A model generated the notes under the pieces. The model was not told the origin of the DNA. It made no database searches and saw only the letters and a list, made by a program, of their open reading frames with translations. Position numbers and translations under genes: made by a program. A DNA stretch of 64,000 nt from Pseudomonadota bacterium (GTDB lineage: Bacteria > Bdellovibrionota > Bdellovibrionia > Bdellovibrionales > JACTMU01): contig JACTMU010000017.1 of assembly GCA_014584465.1 (NCBI GenBank), positions 1 through 64,000 on the forward strand. The letters are read 5' to 3'. Position 1 is the first letter of the stretch; the number at the start of each line of letters is the position of its first letter. This document shows, piece after piece, positions 8,487 to 17,970 of the stretch.

Positions 8487-10046
8487 CTCGAAATGGACGA
8501 CAGACTGGATTTCTCTCCCCAACAAAGACTTAGGAACCCACACAGATCCAGCGTCACACTTTTCTTTGTAGATCGCGTCGTATCCTGTGCAGTTGCTGCC
8601 CCACGAATTTCGCACAAGATACTCGCACTCTCCAAGGGCGCCATTCCATTGCCGACCTACAATGACAGCTTCATGAAAACCCGACTTCAACACCTTTTCC
8701 CTCTCCTTCACTTTATTCTTTTCCTCATCACTGCGAGCGTACCTCCGCTCTTTTGTCAATTTGAGATCTTTAAGGATCGAATCGTGAAAGGACACCGCAC
8801 TGATGTTATCTTTATCAAGCTGTTCATCAATTCGTTCAAAAGCGGACTGCATAAACCTCCCACCACCGATTACTTTGTCCAACGCTCTCTCTTTGGCACC
8901 GAATGCAAAGAACTTCAACTTGCTCCCATGCAGGATCACGGGTGGAGCGACAGCCTGCTCGGCAATCTTGGAAAGCTCAGACGTCTCTTTGGACTTAATG
9001 AGAGTGAGTGCTTCGTCCAGATTGTTTAGGGATTGAACCGCTGTACCACTCTCACAATCACCGGGTAAAATCCGTCCAAGCTGGGCCTGAGACTTTTTCG
9101 GCAAATTTAAAGGAGTCATGGTCTCCTCAAGCCAAACTTCGTACCTTTTGCCATCTTGCGTTTGAGCTGCGTCGATCACCCATTTGCTCCACCCACCAGC
9201 CTGCCGCTTATCGAATAGGCCTTCTAAATTTGTGGGAACAATGAACCCGTCTTTATGATAGGTGCTTGCCATTTTGACATGAGACACTCTGCCTGCCATC
9301 AGCTTCTTCTTTCTTCTCAATTCATAGGTAAATAGATCGGAGGCCACAATCGAGGCGCACCAACTCGAACTCTCTTGCTGACGAGGCTCACCAAGCCATC
9401 CATTTATTCTCAGATCAACTTTCTTCTTACAAAGAGCATGCTGAGCGTTCCACGATTTTGTTCCCTCTCCTTTCCTTTTATATATGAACTCATCGATCTT
9501 GGCATCACTCATTCCCAATTTCAGAGCCACTTTACGGTAGTCACTTGCAAGCTCATCGTTCCACCTAATGTTAGAGTAGAACTTAATCTCATCTTCAAGC
9601 TCTTCTAATCTCGCCTTTAGGGGTTTTGGTTCGTCTTGAGCTTCTCTCTTAGGTAAAACCTCTTTAGAAGCCGACGAAGCTTTGGACACTTCCTCAGACT
9701 TTGGCACATGGACGGACTTCTCAGTGGGTATTTTGTTGAGCGAGGTGGCCTCCACCCATCCCTCTTTGGTCACTGTCTCACCTGTATTTGGATTTCGCAT
9801 CTGAACCTTGACCTTCACACTGACCACTTTTTTCCCAACAAAATGAAGTTCCAAAACCTCGGCGATGGGTTGCCCTTTTTTGGGCCAAGCAACCTTTCGT
9901 TGCTTAAAACAGGTTTGATAGTTTTTTCCAGGATCAAGACACATGGTTGTATCTGACCTAAAGTGAAAATCAGAGAGAACACTCCCATAAAGTTTTGATT
10001 CAATACCTGTTCCTACAATGATCCCAAAATAGAAGATAGCATCCAT
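8484..10046 (-). CDS. Papain-like (C1) cysteine protease
   Basis: About 520 residues from the ATG at 10046. An N-terminal SH3-like stretch and a charged linker precede the protease core. The core has the nucleophile region ESSSWCASIVAS (the equivalent of papain QGxCGSCW), the catalytic His in GFHEAVIVGRQ and the Asn motif in YLVRNSWGSNC. All three catalytic elements of C1 peptidases are therefore present. No convincing signal peptide follows the chosen start. The frame stays open upstream to 10220, but that part lies in a large inverted repeat, so the native 5' end may have been rearranged. It is single-gene, with its own upstream region. Confidence 0.7.
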   Translation of the reverse strand: MDAIFYFGIIVGTGIESKLYGSVLSDFHFRSDTTMCLDPGKNYQTCFKQRKVAWPKKGQPIAEVLELHFVGKKVVSVKVKVQMRNPNTGETVTKEGWVEATSLNKIPTEKSVHVPKSEEVSKASSASKEVLPKREAQDEPKPLKARLEELEDEIKFYSNIRWNDELASDYRKVALKLGMSDAKIDEFIYKRKGEGTKSWNAQHALCKKKVDLRINGWLGEPRQQESSSWCASIVASDLFTYELRRKKKLMAGRVSHVKMASTYHKDGFIVPTNLEGLFDKRQAGGWSKWVIDAAQTQDGKRYEVWLEETMTPLNLPKKSQAQLGRILPGDCESGTAVQSLNNLDEALTLIKSKETSELSKIAEQAVAPPVILHGSKLKFFAFGAKERALDKVIGGGRFMQSAFERIDEQLDKDNISAVSFHDSILKDLKLTKERRYARSDEEKNKVKEREKVLKSGFHEAVIVGRQWNGALGECEYLVRNSWGSNCTGYDAIYKEKCDAGSVWVPKSLLGREIQSVVHFE

Positions 10047-10198
10047 TGGGAAAATTCTGCGACACCACTTGCCTGTTCCTTTCCACCAGATTGAACAAAG
10101 GTCTCCTCGAATTGGCTTTGGACCAGCCCTTCGTCCTACTTTGTTCAATTTGGTAAAAAATCCCTTCGCAATTTGTGTCGCAAAATTTTCCCAATGGA
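10042..10198. repeat. Large imperfect inverted repeat at a gene start
   Basis: Arms at 10042-10100 and 10139-10198 are inverted copies. The outer 24 bases match at 23 positions and the inner 16 bases (ACCAGATTGAACAAAG versus ACCAAATTGAACAAAG) at 15, with a diverged middle and a loop of about 38 bases. The outer arm includes the presumed ATG of the papain-like gene, so a mirrored gene start faces the opposite way. This looks like an inverted duplication. Confidence 0.8.
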
Positions 10199-10332
10199 CC
10201 AAAAGATAACTCACCCTCATGGCTCTAGGATACAGAACCTTGTCATTTCATGGCAGTCGAATTTCTCCGATTCTTCCGTCCAAGATGTTGGTCGGATGGC
10301 CCCTTACCAGGGCCGTGCGAACGTCCTGTGGC

Positions 10333-12387
10333 TCAGGCTTGCAAAGGACGAGAAACGACCCCTGCGGGCAGAGTCTCACGACTCAAAGACTCTTGAACCG
10401 GTGCAACGGACCAAAATCGAAAAAAGTTAAACCACTGCGTTGGGTGCTTTCGGACCAAACATTCCAACGACCTCACATATTCCATGGTCATCTTGACCAC
10501 CCTCTCCTGAGTGCTGAGGGAGTCATCCATTGGATCCAATTTCAAAGGTACAAGATAGAGAGTGTAGTGATGAGAATCGATCTTAAATGAAAAGACAAGC
10601 GTGACCGAAGAGTTGCACGCCAAGGCCAAACGAAATGGGGTCGTATCAAAATAGGCAAGCTTTCCAAAAAATGGCAGGATTTCACAACTGGCCGTTACAG
10701 GTCGATCTCCCATAACACCCACAGCGTGTCCGAGTGTGAGCTGACGTTTGAGATCCATTATGGAATTCTCTCTCAAATTATAGTAGATCGTCTTTGCTCG
10801 CTCTCCCTGATTGGACTCCTTTCTCGAGGAGTGAGCATATTGTCCCGGAACACCATGCATGACTGAGACAATCTCTTTTCTTGTCTCAAGATGTACAAAT
10901 TGAGTGAGCGCAAGTTCCCACCCGCCAACATGGGAAGTGACCAACACCATCCCTTGAGATCCATCTTCAAGACGCTCCATAAAAGCACTTCGATCTAGAA
11001 GAGAGAATGGAAAGGCCTCTGTTTCCTTTGCGTTCGTGAACTCAAAGCAGTCCACGTCACTACTCTGGCTTTGATACCCTCGATCGGTCAAAGTCTGCGC
11101 AAAGAGAAGCAACTGTTTGTACATCATCACCTGTCTTTTAAAAAAACCAAAGGTGGGATGGGTGATCTTCCAATACTCCCCCATGGCCTGACGAGCTTTC
11201 CATGAGGCCAAAAGATAATAGAAGACTATCAATTTCAAAAATTGATAGGTAGCCTTCAAACCAAAAACCTTAAAATAGAGATGCACAAAGGCGATCCCTG
11301 CACGATTGGAGTGCCGGCCTGTCCACGACCGTGAAGATCTTGCGCCCAACAATGTTTTGACCACGAACATCACGCAAAACCCCGCTGTTCCAAGAATCAA
11401 CCCTAAAATGGTTGCACCCAACAACCAGGTTGTGGCCAAACCCATCACGCTGGAAGAACTTGAAGGAAAAAAATAGCTCCCCAAAGAGGTTGCACTTAGA
11501 GTCAAAACTGGGATCAGCGGCGGCACCGAGATGTTGGTCCCCAGCCAAAGATAGACAAAGTTCAATCGACCCAATAGAGAGACCACAAAGGCGATCGCTG
11601 AGTGCAAACCAAAAAAGGGGGAACATCCAATGAAAATCCCTATCCCAAATGCAAGTGAACTTAGAAAAGGAGATGTCCTCTCATGCAGCAGCGACCCAAG
11701 CGTAAGAACTGTGTTGATCACTGAAATCTTTGCATTGTCTCGCCACTTGCCAAAATGGCTCACTCGCTCCTTTCCAGAAAAATAGTTGACATGAATCGGT
11801 ACATTTTCGACCCGGATCCCCTTCCAAATCAATCGCGTGAGAACTTCGATTTCAAAATCGTAACTTTTACAGATGAACCTCATGTGTTGAACAAAGAAGA
11901 GGGGATAGATTCTATAACCCGATTGGGAGTCTCCCACAGGCCGACCCGTTTGATAGCGAATCCAAAAGTTGGAGAAAGCCTTTCCAAAACGACTCGAAGT
12001 TGGAACGTTTTCGCCACTCATGTTGCGATCCCCAACCACAAGAGCCCTCGGATTTCGTTCAGAACAGTCGATGAGCTTTTTCATACAACGTGGATCATGT
12101 TGCCCATCTCCATCTAGAGTGATGAGATGAGTAAAACCCCTCTGAATTGCAGCTTTAAAGGCCGTCTGAATCGCCGACCCCTTGCCCAAGTTTGTTTCGT
12201 GCCTCAACCAATGAATCCGTGACTGAGGGCCGTACATGTCCAAAAACATCTCTTGCACATCTCGCTCAGAGCCATCGTCCACCACAAAGATCTCAAAGGG
12301 ACCCACCGTCAAGCAACCTTGAATTACACCTAAGATCGTCGAAGGGTTGTCGTACACGGGGATCGCGATGGCAAACCGACAAATCAT
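10333..12387 (-). CDS. Glycosyltransferase-DUF2062-acyltransferase fusion (ApeJ-like)
   Basis: 684 residues in three parts. Residues about 1-230 are a family 2 glycosyltransferase (FVVDDGSE, LDGDGQHDP). About 235-345 is a multi-helix DUF2062-like membrane region. About 370-670 is an LpxL/HtrB-type lipid acyltransferase with the HVGGWE active-site box. This domain order is that of the fusion protein in aryl polyene clusters. It is proposed to attach or decorate the polyene lipid at the membrane. The start ATG at 12387 overlaps the stop of the upstream PlsC gene by four bases (ATGA), so I prefer it to an earlier one. It is the last gene of a two-gene operon. Confidence 0.85.
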   Translation of the reverse strand: MICRFAIAIPVYDNPSTILGVIQGCLTVGPFEIFVVDDGSERDVQEMFLDMYGPQSRIHWLRHETNLGKGSAIQTAFKAAIQRGFTHLITLDGDGQHDPRCMKKLIDCSERNPRALVVGDRNMSGENVPTSSRFGKAFSNFWIRYQTGRPVGDSQSGYRIYPLFFVQHMRFICKSYDFEIEVLTRLIWKGIRVENVPIHVNYFSGKERVSHFGKWRDNAKISVINTVLTLGSLLHERTSPFLSSLAFGIGIFIGCSPFFGLHSAIAFVVSLLGRLNFVYLWLGTNISVPPLIPVLTLSATSLGSYFFPSSSSSVMGLATTWLLGATILGLILGTAGFCVMFVVKTLLGARSSRSWTGRHSNRAGIAFVHLYFKVFGLKATYQFLKLIVFYYLLASWKARQAMGEYWKITHPTFGFFKRQVMMYKQLLLFAQTLTDRGYQSQSSDVDCFEFTNAKETEAFPFSLLDRSAFMERLEDGSQGMVLVTSHVGGWELALTQFVHLETRKEIVSVMHGVPGQYAHSSRKESNQGERAKTIYYNLRENSIMDLKRQLTLGHAVGVMGDRPVTASCEILPFFGKLAYFDTTPFRLALACNSSVTLVFSFKIDSHHYTLYLVPLKLDPMDDSLSTQERVVKMTMEYVRSLECLVRKHPTQWFNFFRFWSVAPVQESLSRETLPAGVVSRPLQA

Positions 12388-13151
12388 GACAGCGCCCATC
12401 CGATTCGTTCGGTCACGGCCTTTGCCAGAGCAACTCCATCTTCAAACTCTGTCGACTCAATGGGGTCAAGCATTTGAATTTCGATGGGGCGAAAAGGGTG
12501 AAGCCAGAGATCACCTCGCCCCATCAGAGCGTCGGTGGCCTTCATCACAACAGGAACCACCAAGGCCTTTGCCTCAACCGCCAATACAAAGGGGGCCACG
12601 CTGAATTTCTGTAGCCCCACAAAACCCTTTTGGCACCTCTGATTTTCGGGGAAGACCAGAAAAGGTCGCTTTTGATCGAGCAATCGCTGGTGAACCAACT
12701 TCAGGCCTTGGATGAATGATTGAGGGCTCCCCTTTTCCACTGGGACAAATCCCATGATCCACATAAAGGGTGCAAAAAAAAGGTTATGATACAGTGTCTG
12801 TTTTGCCAACCCTCTCACACCTGGAATGTAGGAGAGGAGCAAAAATGTGTCCATATTGGACCGATGGTTGGCCACGTAGACAATCTTCCGCTTTCGACTG
12901 AGTTCAAATAGTGAGAGTTGAGAGGGAAAATTGGTTGAGCAAATCAGCCACGGCTGTGTCCACAAGAGAAATCGAATCACGTAGCAGAGAATCAATTCGC
13001 CATACAGACGGATCGGCGTCGAAAGAGCGGAAATGGGACTCATCAGGTGTGCAACGAAAAGCAGCGACCCCGAGATCAGATACCCACCCGTGCTTCCAAT
13101 AAGAGCAATGGACAGAGCAAAATAGATTGACCAAAAGATTCGAAAAAACAT
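12384..13151 (-). CDS. PlsC-type 1-acylglycerol-phosphate acyltransferase
   Basis: About 255 residues with an N-terminal pair of membrane helices and the acyltransferase box NHRSNMD (His96, Asp101), followed by FPEN and further PlsC-like blocks. The family moves acyl chains from ACP or CoA to lysophospholipids. In aryl polyene clusters a PlsC-like gene (ApeD type) precedes the glycosyltransferase fusion, as here. Starts at GTG 13160 or ATG 13151 are possible; the latter has AAGG eight bases upstream. It is divergent from the fabG-like gene. Confidence 0.85.
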   Translation of the reverse strand: MFFRIFWSIYFALSIALIGSTGGYLISGSLLFVAHLMSPISALSTPIRLYGELILCYVIRFLLWTQPWLICSTNFPSQLSLFELSRKRKIVYVANHRSNMDTFLLLSYIPGVRGLAKQTLYHNLFFAPFMWIMGFVPVEKGSPQSFIQGLKLVHQRLLDQKRPFLVFPENQRCQKGFVGLQKFSVAPFVLAVEAKALVVPVVMKATDALMGRGDLWLHPFRPIEIQMLDPIESTEFEDGVALAKAVTERIGWALS

Positions 13152-13225
13152 ATATCTCACCTTAACTGTTATCCTGGCCGCTTGAGAATGGCTATGTTCT
13201 CGGCTTTTACACGGAGCTTCTCATT

Positions 13226-13942
13226 ATGTCAAAAATCGCATTGGTCACTGGTGCTTCCTCGGGGATCGGACGGGCCATAGCCGTTCGACTCGCCAAAGAT
13301 GGTTTTGTGGTTCGAGTTCACTACAATTCAAACCAGAAAGGTGCTGAGGAGACCCTTGCGCAGGTTCGAGACCTCAGCCCTGAGAGCAGCCTCCTTCGAT
13401 TTGACGTAGGAAATGCTCAAGAGGTCGAACAGGCCGTAAAGGATCAGGAGATCCACACCTTGGTGAACAATGCAGGGTTTCATTCTGACAACATGGCGCT
13501 TCTTATGTCCAATGAGTCCTTTGAGAGTGTTCTGCGGACCAATCTCTTCGGCCCCTTTTATCTTATCAAGTCTTGTGCAAAGAAGATGGTGATTCGTCGA
13601 TCGGGCTGCATTGTCAATGTGGCTTCGCTTGCGGGACAGACCGGAAATCCCGGGCAAGCCAACTATGCCGCAAGCAAAGCCGGGCTCATCGCCCTTACCA
13701 AGACTCTCGCAAAGGAGTTGGGTGCGCGCGGCATTCGCACCAACGGGGTCTCCCCAGGCCTCATTGAGACAAGCATGATTCAGGAAATTCCCTATCTTGA
13801 CGAGTTGCGCCGCCAAATTCCATTGGGTCGTTTTGGAGCTCCAGAGGAGGTCGCGGGAGTGGTCGCATTCCTATGCTCTCCCGATGCAAGCTACATCAAT
13901 GGACACACCATCAGTGTGAATGGAGGACTTTTTCCCTCCTGA
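13226..13942 (+). CDS. 3-oxoacyl-ACP reductase, FabG type (ApeQ-like)
   Basis: A 238-residue short-chain dehydrogenase with TGASSGIG (NADPH site), NNAG and the catalytic Ser134-Tyr147-Lys151 set in VASLAGQTG / NYAASKAG. It reduces beta-ketoacyl-ACP in each extension round of the polyene chain. Its position between the acyltransferase and transport genes of the cluster supports a dedicated ketoreductase rather than the housekeeping FabG. Confidence 0.9.
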   Translation: MSKIALVTGASSGIGRAIAVRLAKDGFVVRVHYNSNQKGAEETLAQVRDLSPESSLLRFDVGNAQEVEQAVKDQEIHTLVNNAGFHSDNMALLMSNESFESVLRTNLFGPFYLIKSCAKKMVIRRSGCIVNVASLAGQTGNPGQANYAASKAGLIALTKTLAKELGARGIRTNGVSPGLIETSMIQEIPYLDELRRQIPLGRFGAPEEVAGVVAFLCSPDASYINGHTISVNGGLFPS

Positions 13943-14010
13943 TATAGAAAATTCTACCATTATTCAATCTGGCAATGAACCCCTCCGCATTAGATGTCCT
14001 ATTTGATTCG

Positions 14011-14613
14011 TTACGAGCTATAGGCAAGAGTGCGAATGAAAACGTCATAGAGGTTCGGTACACGAATCTCCACTTCAGTGGGCACCCCGGAAGCATCACG
14101 ATTCAGAATGGTCACTCTTGCGTCAAAGCTGTGCCCCTGATGTGAGATCTTGTGGGTGACCTCCTGGGTTTGTTCATGCAGAAGCAAAAACTTTGCCAGA
14201 TCAAAAATCTCCATGAAAAAAGAGCGTTGCTCCTGAACACTTTCGATTGGAGACTCGAAAGATCTTTGACCCGATGTGAAATCTTCTCTTGCTTTAAAAA
14301 TCGTCGTGCCAAATTCATTAAAGGCCACAACTACAAATTCATGAAGATCCACCTTCACCACGCAGCCAAACTCAAATCTCTGCTCTGAGGAGACACGATG
14401 AACATTCACACTGACCTGTTGTCGATACTTCCCATCAGGAAAGAGGCGCGATCTTGAACCTCCAGAGCTTGAACTGCCGCCCTCCTTTGCAAACTTCATC
14501 GTAGAGGGATTACTTTCAGACAGATCTTGCTTTGAAGTGACACATCCAACTCCAAGAATAGCCACCAGGACCAACATCAGTGAACGTCTCAACAGCGGAA
14601 CATCTAAACGCAA
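14011..14613 (-). CDS. Cluster lipoprotein (ApeN/DUF3261-like)
   Basis: About 200 residues with a lipoprotein signal (hydrophobic stretch ending LGVGC). The body is a beta-rich domain (VVKVDLHEFVVVAFNEFGTT) followed by alternating helices and strands, similar in size and position to the DUF3261 lipoprotein that follows the MMPL exporter in aryl polyene clusters. The start is probably TTG at 14613 with GTGGAGG five bases upstream; a GTG at 14625 is also possible. It overlaps the 3' end of the exporter gene, so it is translated with it. A role in moving the product to the outer membrane is inferred. Confidence 0.65.
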   Translation of the reverse strand: MRLDVPLLRRSLMLVLVAILGVGCVTSKQDLSESNPSTMKFAKEGGSSSSGGSRSRLFPDGKYRQQVSVNVHRVSSEQRFEFGCVVKVDLHEFVVVAFNEFGTTIFKAREDFTSGQRSFESPIESVQEQRSFFMEIFDLAKFLLLHEQTQEVTHKISHQGHSFDARVTILNRDASGVPTEVEIRVPNLYDVFIRTLAYSS

Positions 14614-16847
14614 AGTCGCCTCCACAAAGATTTTCTCATGCCTTCTCCAACGTACTTCCTCAAACCCCAGACCATTCCTAGGTAAGTGCCCACGGTTCCA
14701 TAAAATAGGGCCACCCCCAACTCATGCAAAACCGGATGTTTTGCAAACAGAAGCGGAACAAATCCCAAAATGTTTGTCAATGCGGCCATCGCGAGGGTCG
14801 AAGTGACCGTTTCGACCTCTTTGGGTTCACCTGAAAAGACAATGGCATCGGTGGCAAAAACCCCATAGTCGATACTGAAGCCAAAGACCATAATCAACCC
14901 TAGGACTGAGATCAACCCCACATTGGAGTGGGACCAATGAGCCGCCAAGAAGAAAAGGCCCATACCCGCCAAAAAAGGCACATAGGCGCCAAAAACAAAA
15001 AACCAATTTCGATAGTAGGCCCACAAGATCAGAGTGCACAACAACAGAATCGTTGGGACCATCCATCCCAACTCACGCTTCAATGAATCTGAAAATCCCC
15101 CAATCGCTGCCACCAAGGAGTGGGCTTGGGGATATCTCTGCTGAACGAGTTTCGTTTGGGAATCGTGAGTCGCATAAAAGATCGAAAGATAATGCTCCTT
15201 ACCCATCAAATGCTTTAGATAGGGTTTATCTCCCCAAGACCCTGTGGCGTCCAAGGGGCTGCAGACATGGCTCACAAATGGTTCAAACATCTTGCGCGCG
15301 GATTCACTCAGTGAGGTGGAGAGATAGTTGCAACCGTTTGATCGCCAGCTATCTCTATTTTTGACCTGCATCTCTTTAGGAGGAAGATAACGAGCAAGTC
15401 CTTCAAAATCAATCTTATGATCGAGACTCCACGCCTGATCATCATAGAGTCGATGGACGGAACTCTCACTTCGAAGATCCTCGATCTCGCTCATAACCAA
15501 TATGGTTTCACGCCGATCACCCCTTGAAAAGAGCCACTCCGACAATAGTGAAACCTTTTCTGGTTGAAAATTGAGTTGCCTCAAATCAAAATCAAGACTC
15601 ACTGAGCCTAAACTCACAACCCCTAAACCAATCACTCCCATCACCAAAAGCCCTGAGAACCTAAAAGAGGGAAAGGCAATCGCAATGGGTTCAATGCTAA
15701 AAGACTTTGGGCAGTAGCGACACAAAAGATAAAAGAAGAGAAATCCCAAAAGAAGCCCTAGGATTGCAAAAAACATCATCTGTTGAATCAGAGGTAGCTT
15801 ACTCATGAGAAGCACACCGAGCCCCGAAAAGGTCGTTAAAAACCCAATCGCATTGGACTTCCATGTGTGTCTCGATTGCGAATGAAAGGCTCCATGCATT
15901 CCATAATCAAGTGCAAGCCCAATGATGCCCGACCCAAAAGCCAAGGTTAATCCGTGAATGCTCCCGTAAAAGAGCTGGGTTATACCCGCCGCCATAAACA
16001 CAGCAAGAGCCACGGGCGGCAAGAGCAAAAATGCTCCATATCGTCGTTTCACCAACAAGAAAACCACCAAGAACAACAACGAGCCCACACCGACCACCGA
16101 GACAGAGCGCAAATCATTATGAACCTGAGCCTCATTATGATAAGCAGCCGCATGCCCCCCCATCAAGTGCACCCCGCGAAAAGATGAATTCAGTTTTTCA
16201 ATAAAAGCACTCATCGCCTCAAAGCGAGCAGGTCCTGCGAACTGAATGGGAATAAGAATTCGCTGTGTCGCTCGATCCACCCAAAATCCCTTCTCCTTCT
16301 CAAATCCGCGAACAATGCCAGCATCTGAAAGAAGTGGGTACCTCTGCCACTCATCCAATGGATCAAGTCGCTTGAATTCAAAGAGTTCACTTTGGCCCAT
16401 AGACATGAAACTCATCTCTACCAGTGAATTTTCGATCTTGTCCCGGAGGCTCTCCTGCTCCAAATGATCCCTTGGAAAAGGTTCTCGCAAAATAAGATCC
16501 CTGGACCAAAGAGACAGCATGGGAAGGACCGATCGCAAATCAGACCCACAAAGTGAATGATTGATCAGAGCCCCCTCGTGCTCCGACAAAAGTGAACAGA
16601 TCCGCTCTGCCTCCTCAAAACGAGGAGCCGCATTCGGACCCATCTCATCTGGTTCGACGATCAGAAAATTCCACCAGAATGTAGAAAACTCGTTTTGAGC
16701 AACTTCTAAGAATTTCAAAGGTTTTGGAAAAAAGATGGCCATCGAATCATCGACAACAGAATCGCAACCAACCACAAAGAACACTAGCGCCGTGAGCGAG
16801 CTCTTAAGAAATTTCACAATGCAACCAGAATCGCTCCCACTACTCAT
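14604..16847 (-). CDS. MMPL/RND-family lipid exporter (ApeM-like)
   Basis: About 747 residues with two copies of a one-plus-five membrane-helix module separated by large periplasmic loops. The layout matches MMPL lipid exporters (Gly-rich LTLAFGSGIIGLALDYGMHG and VLGLIMVFGFSIDYGVF). The Asp in each LDYG/IDYG motif is the expected proton-relay residue. It probably moves the polyene lipid across the inner membrane. The ATG overlaps the LolA-like gene's TAG by eight bases; a later GTG (16817) is an alternative start. Order is LolA-like, exporter, lipoprotein, as in aryl polyene clusters. Confidence 0.85.
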   Translation of the reverse strand: MSSGSDSGCIVKFLKSSLTALVFFVVGCDSVVDDSMAIFFPKPLKFLEVAQNEFSTFWWNFLIVEPDEMGPNAAPRFEEAERICSLLSEHEGALINHSLCGSDLRSVLPMLSLWSRDLILREPFPRDHLEQESLRDKIENSLVEMSFMSMGQSELFEFKRLDPLDEWQRYPLLSDAGIVRGFEKEKGFWVDRATQRILIPIQFAGPARFEAMSAFIEKLNSSFRGVHLMGGHAAAYHNEAQVHNDLRSVSVVGVGSLLFLVVFLLVKRRYGAFLLLPPVALAVFMAAGITQLFYGSIHGLTLAFGSGIIGLALDYGMHGAFHSQSRHTWKSNAIGFLTTFSGLGVLLMSKLPLIQQMMFFAILGLLLGFLFFYLLCRYCPKSFSIEPIAIAFPSFRFSGLLVMGVIGLGVVSLGSVSLDFDLRQLNFQPEKVSLLSEWLFSRGDRRETILVMSEIEDLRSESSVHRLYDDQAWSLDHKIDFEGLARYLPPKEMQVKNRDSWRSNGCNYLSTSLSESARKMFEPFVSHVCSPLDATGSWGDKPYLKHLMGKEHYLSIFYATHDSQTKLVQQRYPQAHSLVAAIGGFSDSLKRELGWMVPTILLLCTLILWAYYRNWFFVFGAYVPFLAGMGLFFLAAHWSHSNVGLISVLGLIMVFGFSIDYGVFATDAIVFSGEPKEVETVTSTLAMAALTNILGFVPLLFAKHPVLHELGVALFYGTVGTYLGMVWGLRKYVGEGMRKSLWRRLCV

Positions 16848-17490
16848 TGGTGCATTGAAGGTCATTGGATTTAAGGTTGCGATCTGAATCGACTTTAAGA
16901 TCAAAAAACGAGATCGAAATCAGATCGTTGGTCTTCTCCTTGATCTCTATTTGGTCCACGAAACCGCGACCATTCACGCTGAGAAGGACTTCAGAAAATG
17001 GGTTTTGATCGATCGCCTTGGGGATCAATCTGAGTTTTCCTCCCACGACGGAGGCATGAAACTCCTCTTCAATCCTCCGACGATCCAAACCTACAAAGGT
17101 GATGAGCTTGGCAACATGAGCGCCAACATCGCGACCCACCTCAGAAAATTGAATCCTCTTCTTGGTCTCCTTTTTTCCCACCAAGGAGCGAATGGACAAC
17201 CCTTGACGATCAATACAAATGTAAGAAACCTGAGGCTTCAAAACATCCCAATGCAAAAGAGCCCCCAATTTTGGATCCTTTAAGATTTCAAATTGGCCTT
17301 CAAATTCAATATGGATTCCAAGATCAACAAATCGCCGAATCTGTCGAAATCGTCCCGCAAGTTGTGAAAACGAAGTCAACTTCAAAAGATCAAAGGGATC
17401 TCTTTCCGCACGGGCTTCCCAATTGGATGAACCAAAAGCCAACGCCGCACAGAGCGCAACTTTGAACCATCTTTCAGGGAACAACCGCAT
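16840..17490 (-). CDS. LolA-like outer-membrane carrier protein (ApeL-like)
   Basis: About 216 residues with a classical signal peptide (cleavage near WEARA-ERD) and a beta-rich body (LGIHIEFEGQFEILKDPKLGALLHW) resembling LolA half-barrels. LolA-type proteins shuttle acylated cargo through the periplasm. The one in this cluster is likely dedicated to the pigment or its lipid carrier. It is first in the operon with the MMPL exporter and lipoprotein, and is divergent from the ACP gene across a 60-base AT-rich gap. Confidence 0.75.
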   Translation of the reverse strand: MRLFPERWFKVALCAALAFGSSNWEARAERDPFDLLKLTSFSQLAGRFRQIRRFVDLGIHIEFEGQFEILKDPKLGALLHWDVLKPQVSYICIDRQGLSIRSLVGKKETKKRIQFSEVGRDVGAHVAKLITFVGLDRRRIEEEFHASVVGGKLRLIPKAIDQNPFSEVLLSVNGRGFVDQIEIKEKTNDLISISFFDLKVDSDRNLKSNDLQCTNE

Positions 17491-17616
17491 CAAACCACAA
17501 ACCCACCATAAATCAGTTGAAAAGACCCTTTTTTCATATATATTGCCGCCATGTCAACCAACGAAGCCATGGAGATATCTCAGAGTGCTCCACCACGAGG
17601 TGGTACCGACTCGCGA

Positions 17617-17686
17617 CCAAAGGCGCAAGCCTGTTCGCAACCAGAGGCGCAAGCCAATTCGCAACCAGAGGCGCAAGTCACTCTTC
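17617..17686 (+). repeat. Three tandem 24-base repeats before the ACP
   Basis: The unit TTCGCAACCAGAGGCGCAAG plus four bases is present about three times in a row, with the first copy slightly diverged. The unit length is a multiple of three, so it stays in frame with the downstream ACP and would encode SQPEAQAN-like octapeptides if translation begins upstream at 17551. A short hairpin (CCACCACGAGGTGG) precedes it. Confidence 0.8.
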
Positions 17687-17697
17687 AGGGCCACACG

Positions 17698-17970
17698 ATG
17701 AGCAGGGAGAACCTGACCACCTACATTGTGAACATGATCTTTGACACCTTGAATTTAAAACACCTAGATCGCTCGACCGTCAACGAAGATACGCCGCTCG
17801 TTCAAGGTGGTTTGAATCTTGACTCCATTGACCTCCTTGAACTCGTAGTTCATCTGGAGAAGACCTTTGGGATTCAATTGAATGAATCCGAATCGTATGC
17901 CCAATATTTTAGAAACATCGGCTCTGTGGTGGATTTTGTACAGTGCAACAGGAGCGGAGATGTGGATTGA
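17698..17970 (+). CDS. Acyl carrier protein (ApeE/F-like)
   Basis: About 91 residues from ATG 17698, which has AGGG seven bases upstream and gives normal ACP length. The Ser of GLNLDSIDLLELV is the phosphopantetheine attachment site. The frame is also open from an ATG at 17551, which would add 49 low-complexity residues over the tandem repeats. No Shine-Dalgarno lies there, although a TATATAT box just upstream could make a leaderless start. It carries growing acyl chains for the ketosynthase encoded next (the stop is directly followed by the KS ATG). Confidence 0.85.
   Translation: MSRENLTTYIVNMIFDTLNLKHLDRSTVNEDTPLVQGGLNLDSIDLLELVVHLEKTFGIQLNESESYAQYFRNIGSVVDFVQCNRSGDVD

Noticed and set aside
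10173-10430. Plus-strand ORF beginning in the inverted repeat
   Set aside because: Its start is the mirrored copy of the papain-like gene start and the rest runs antisense into the glycosyltransferase gene end; no family pattern.
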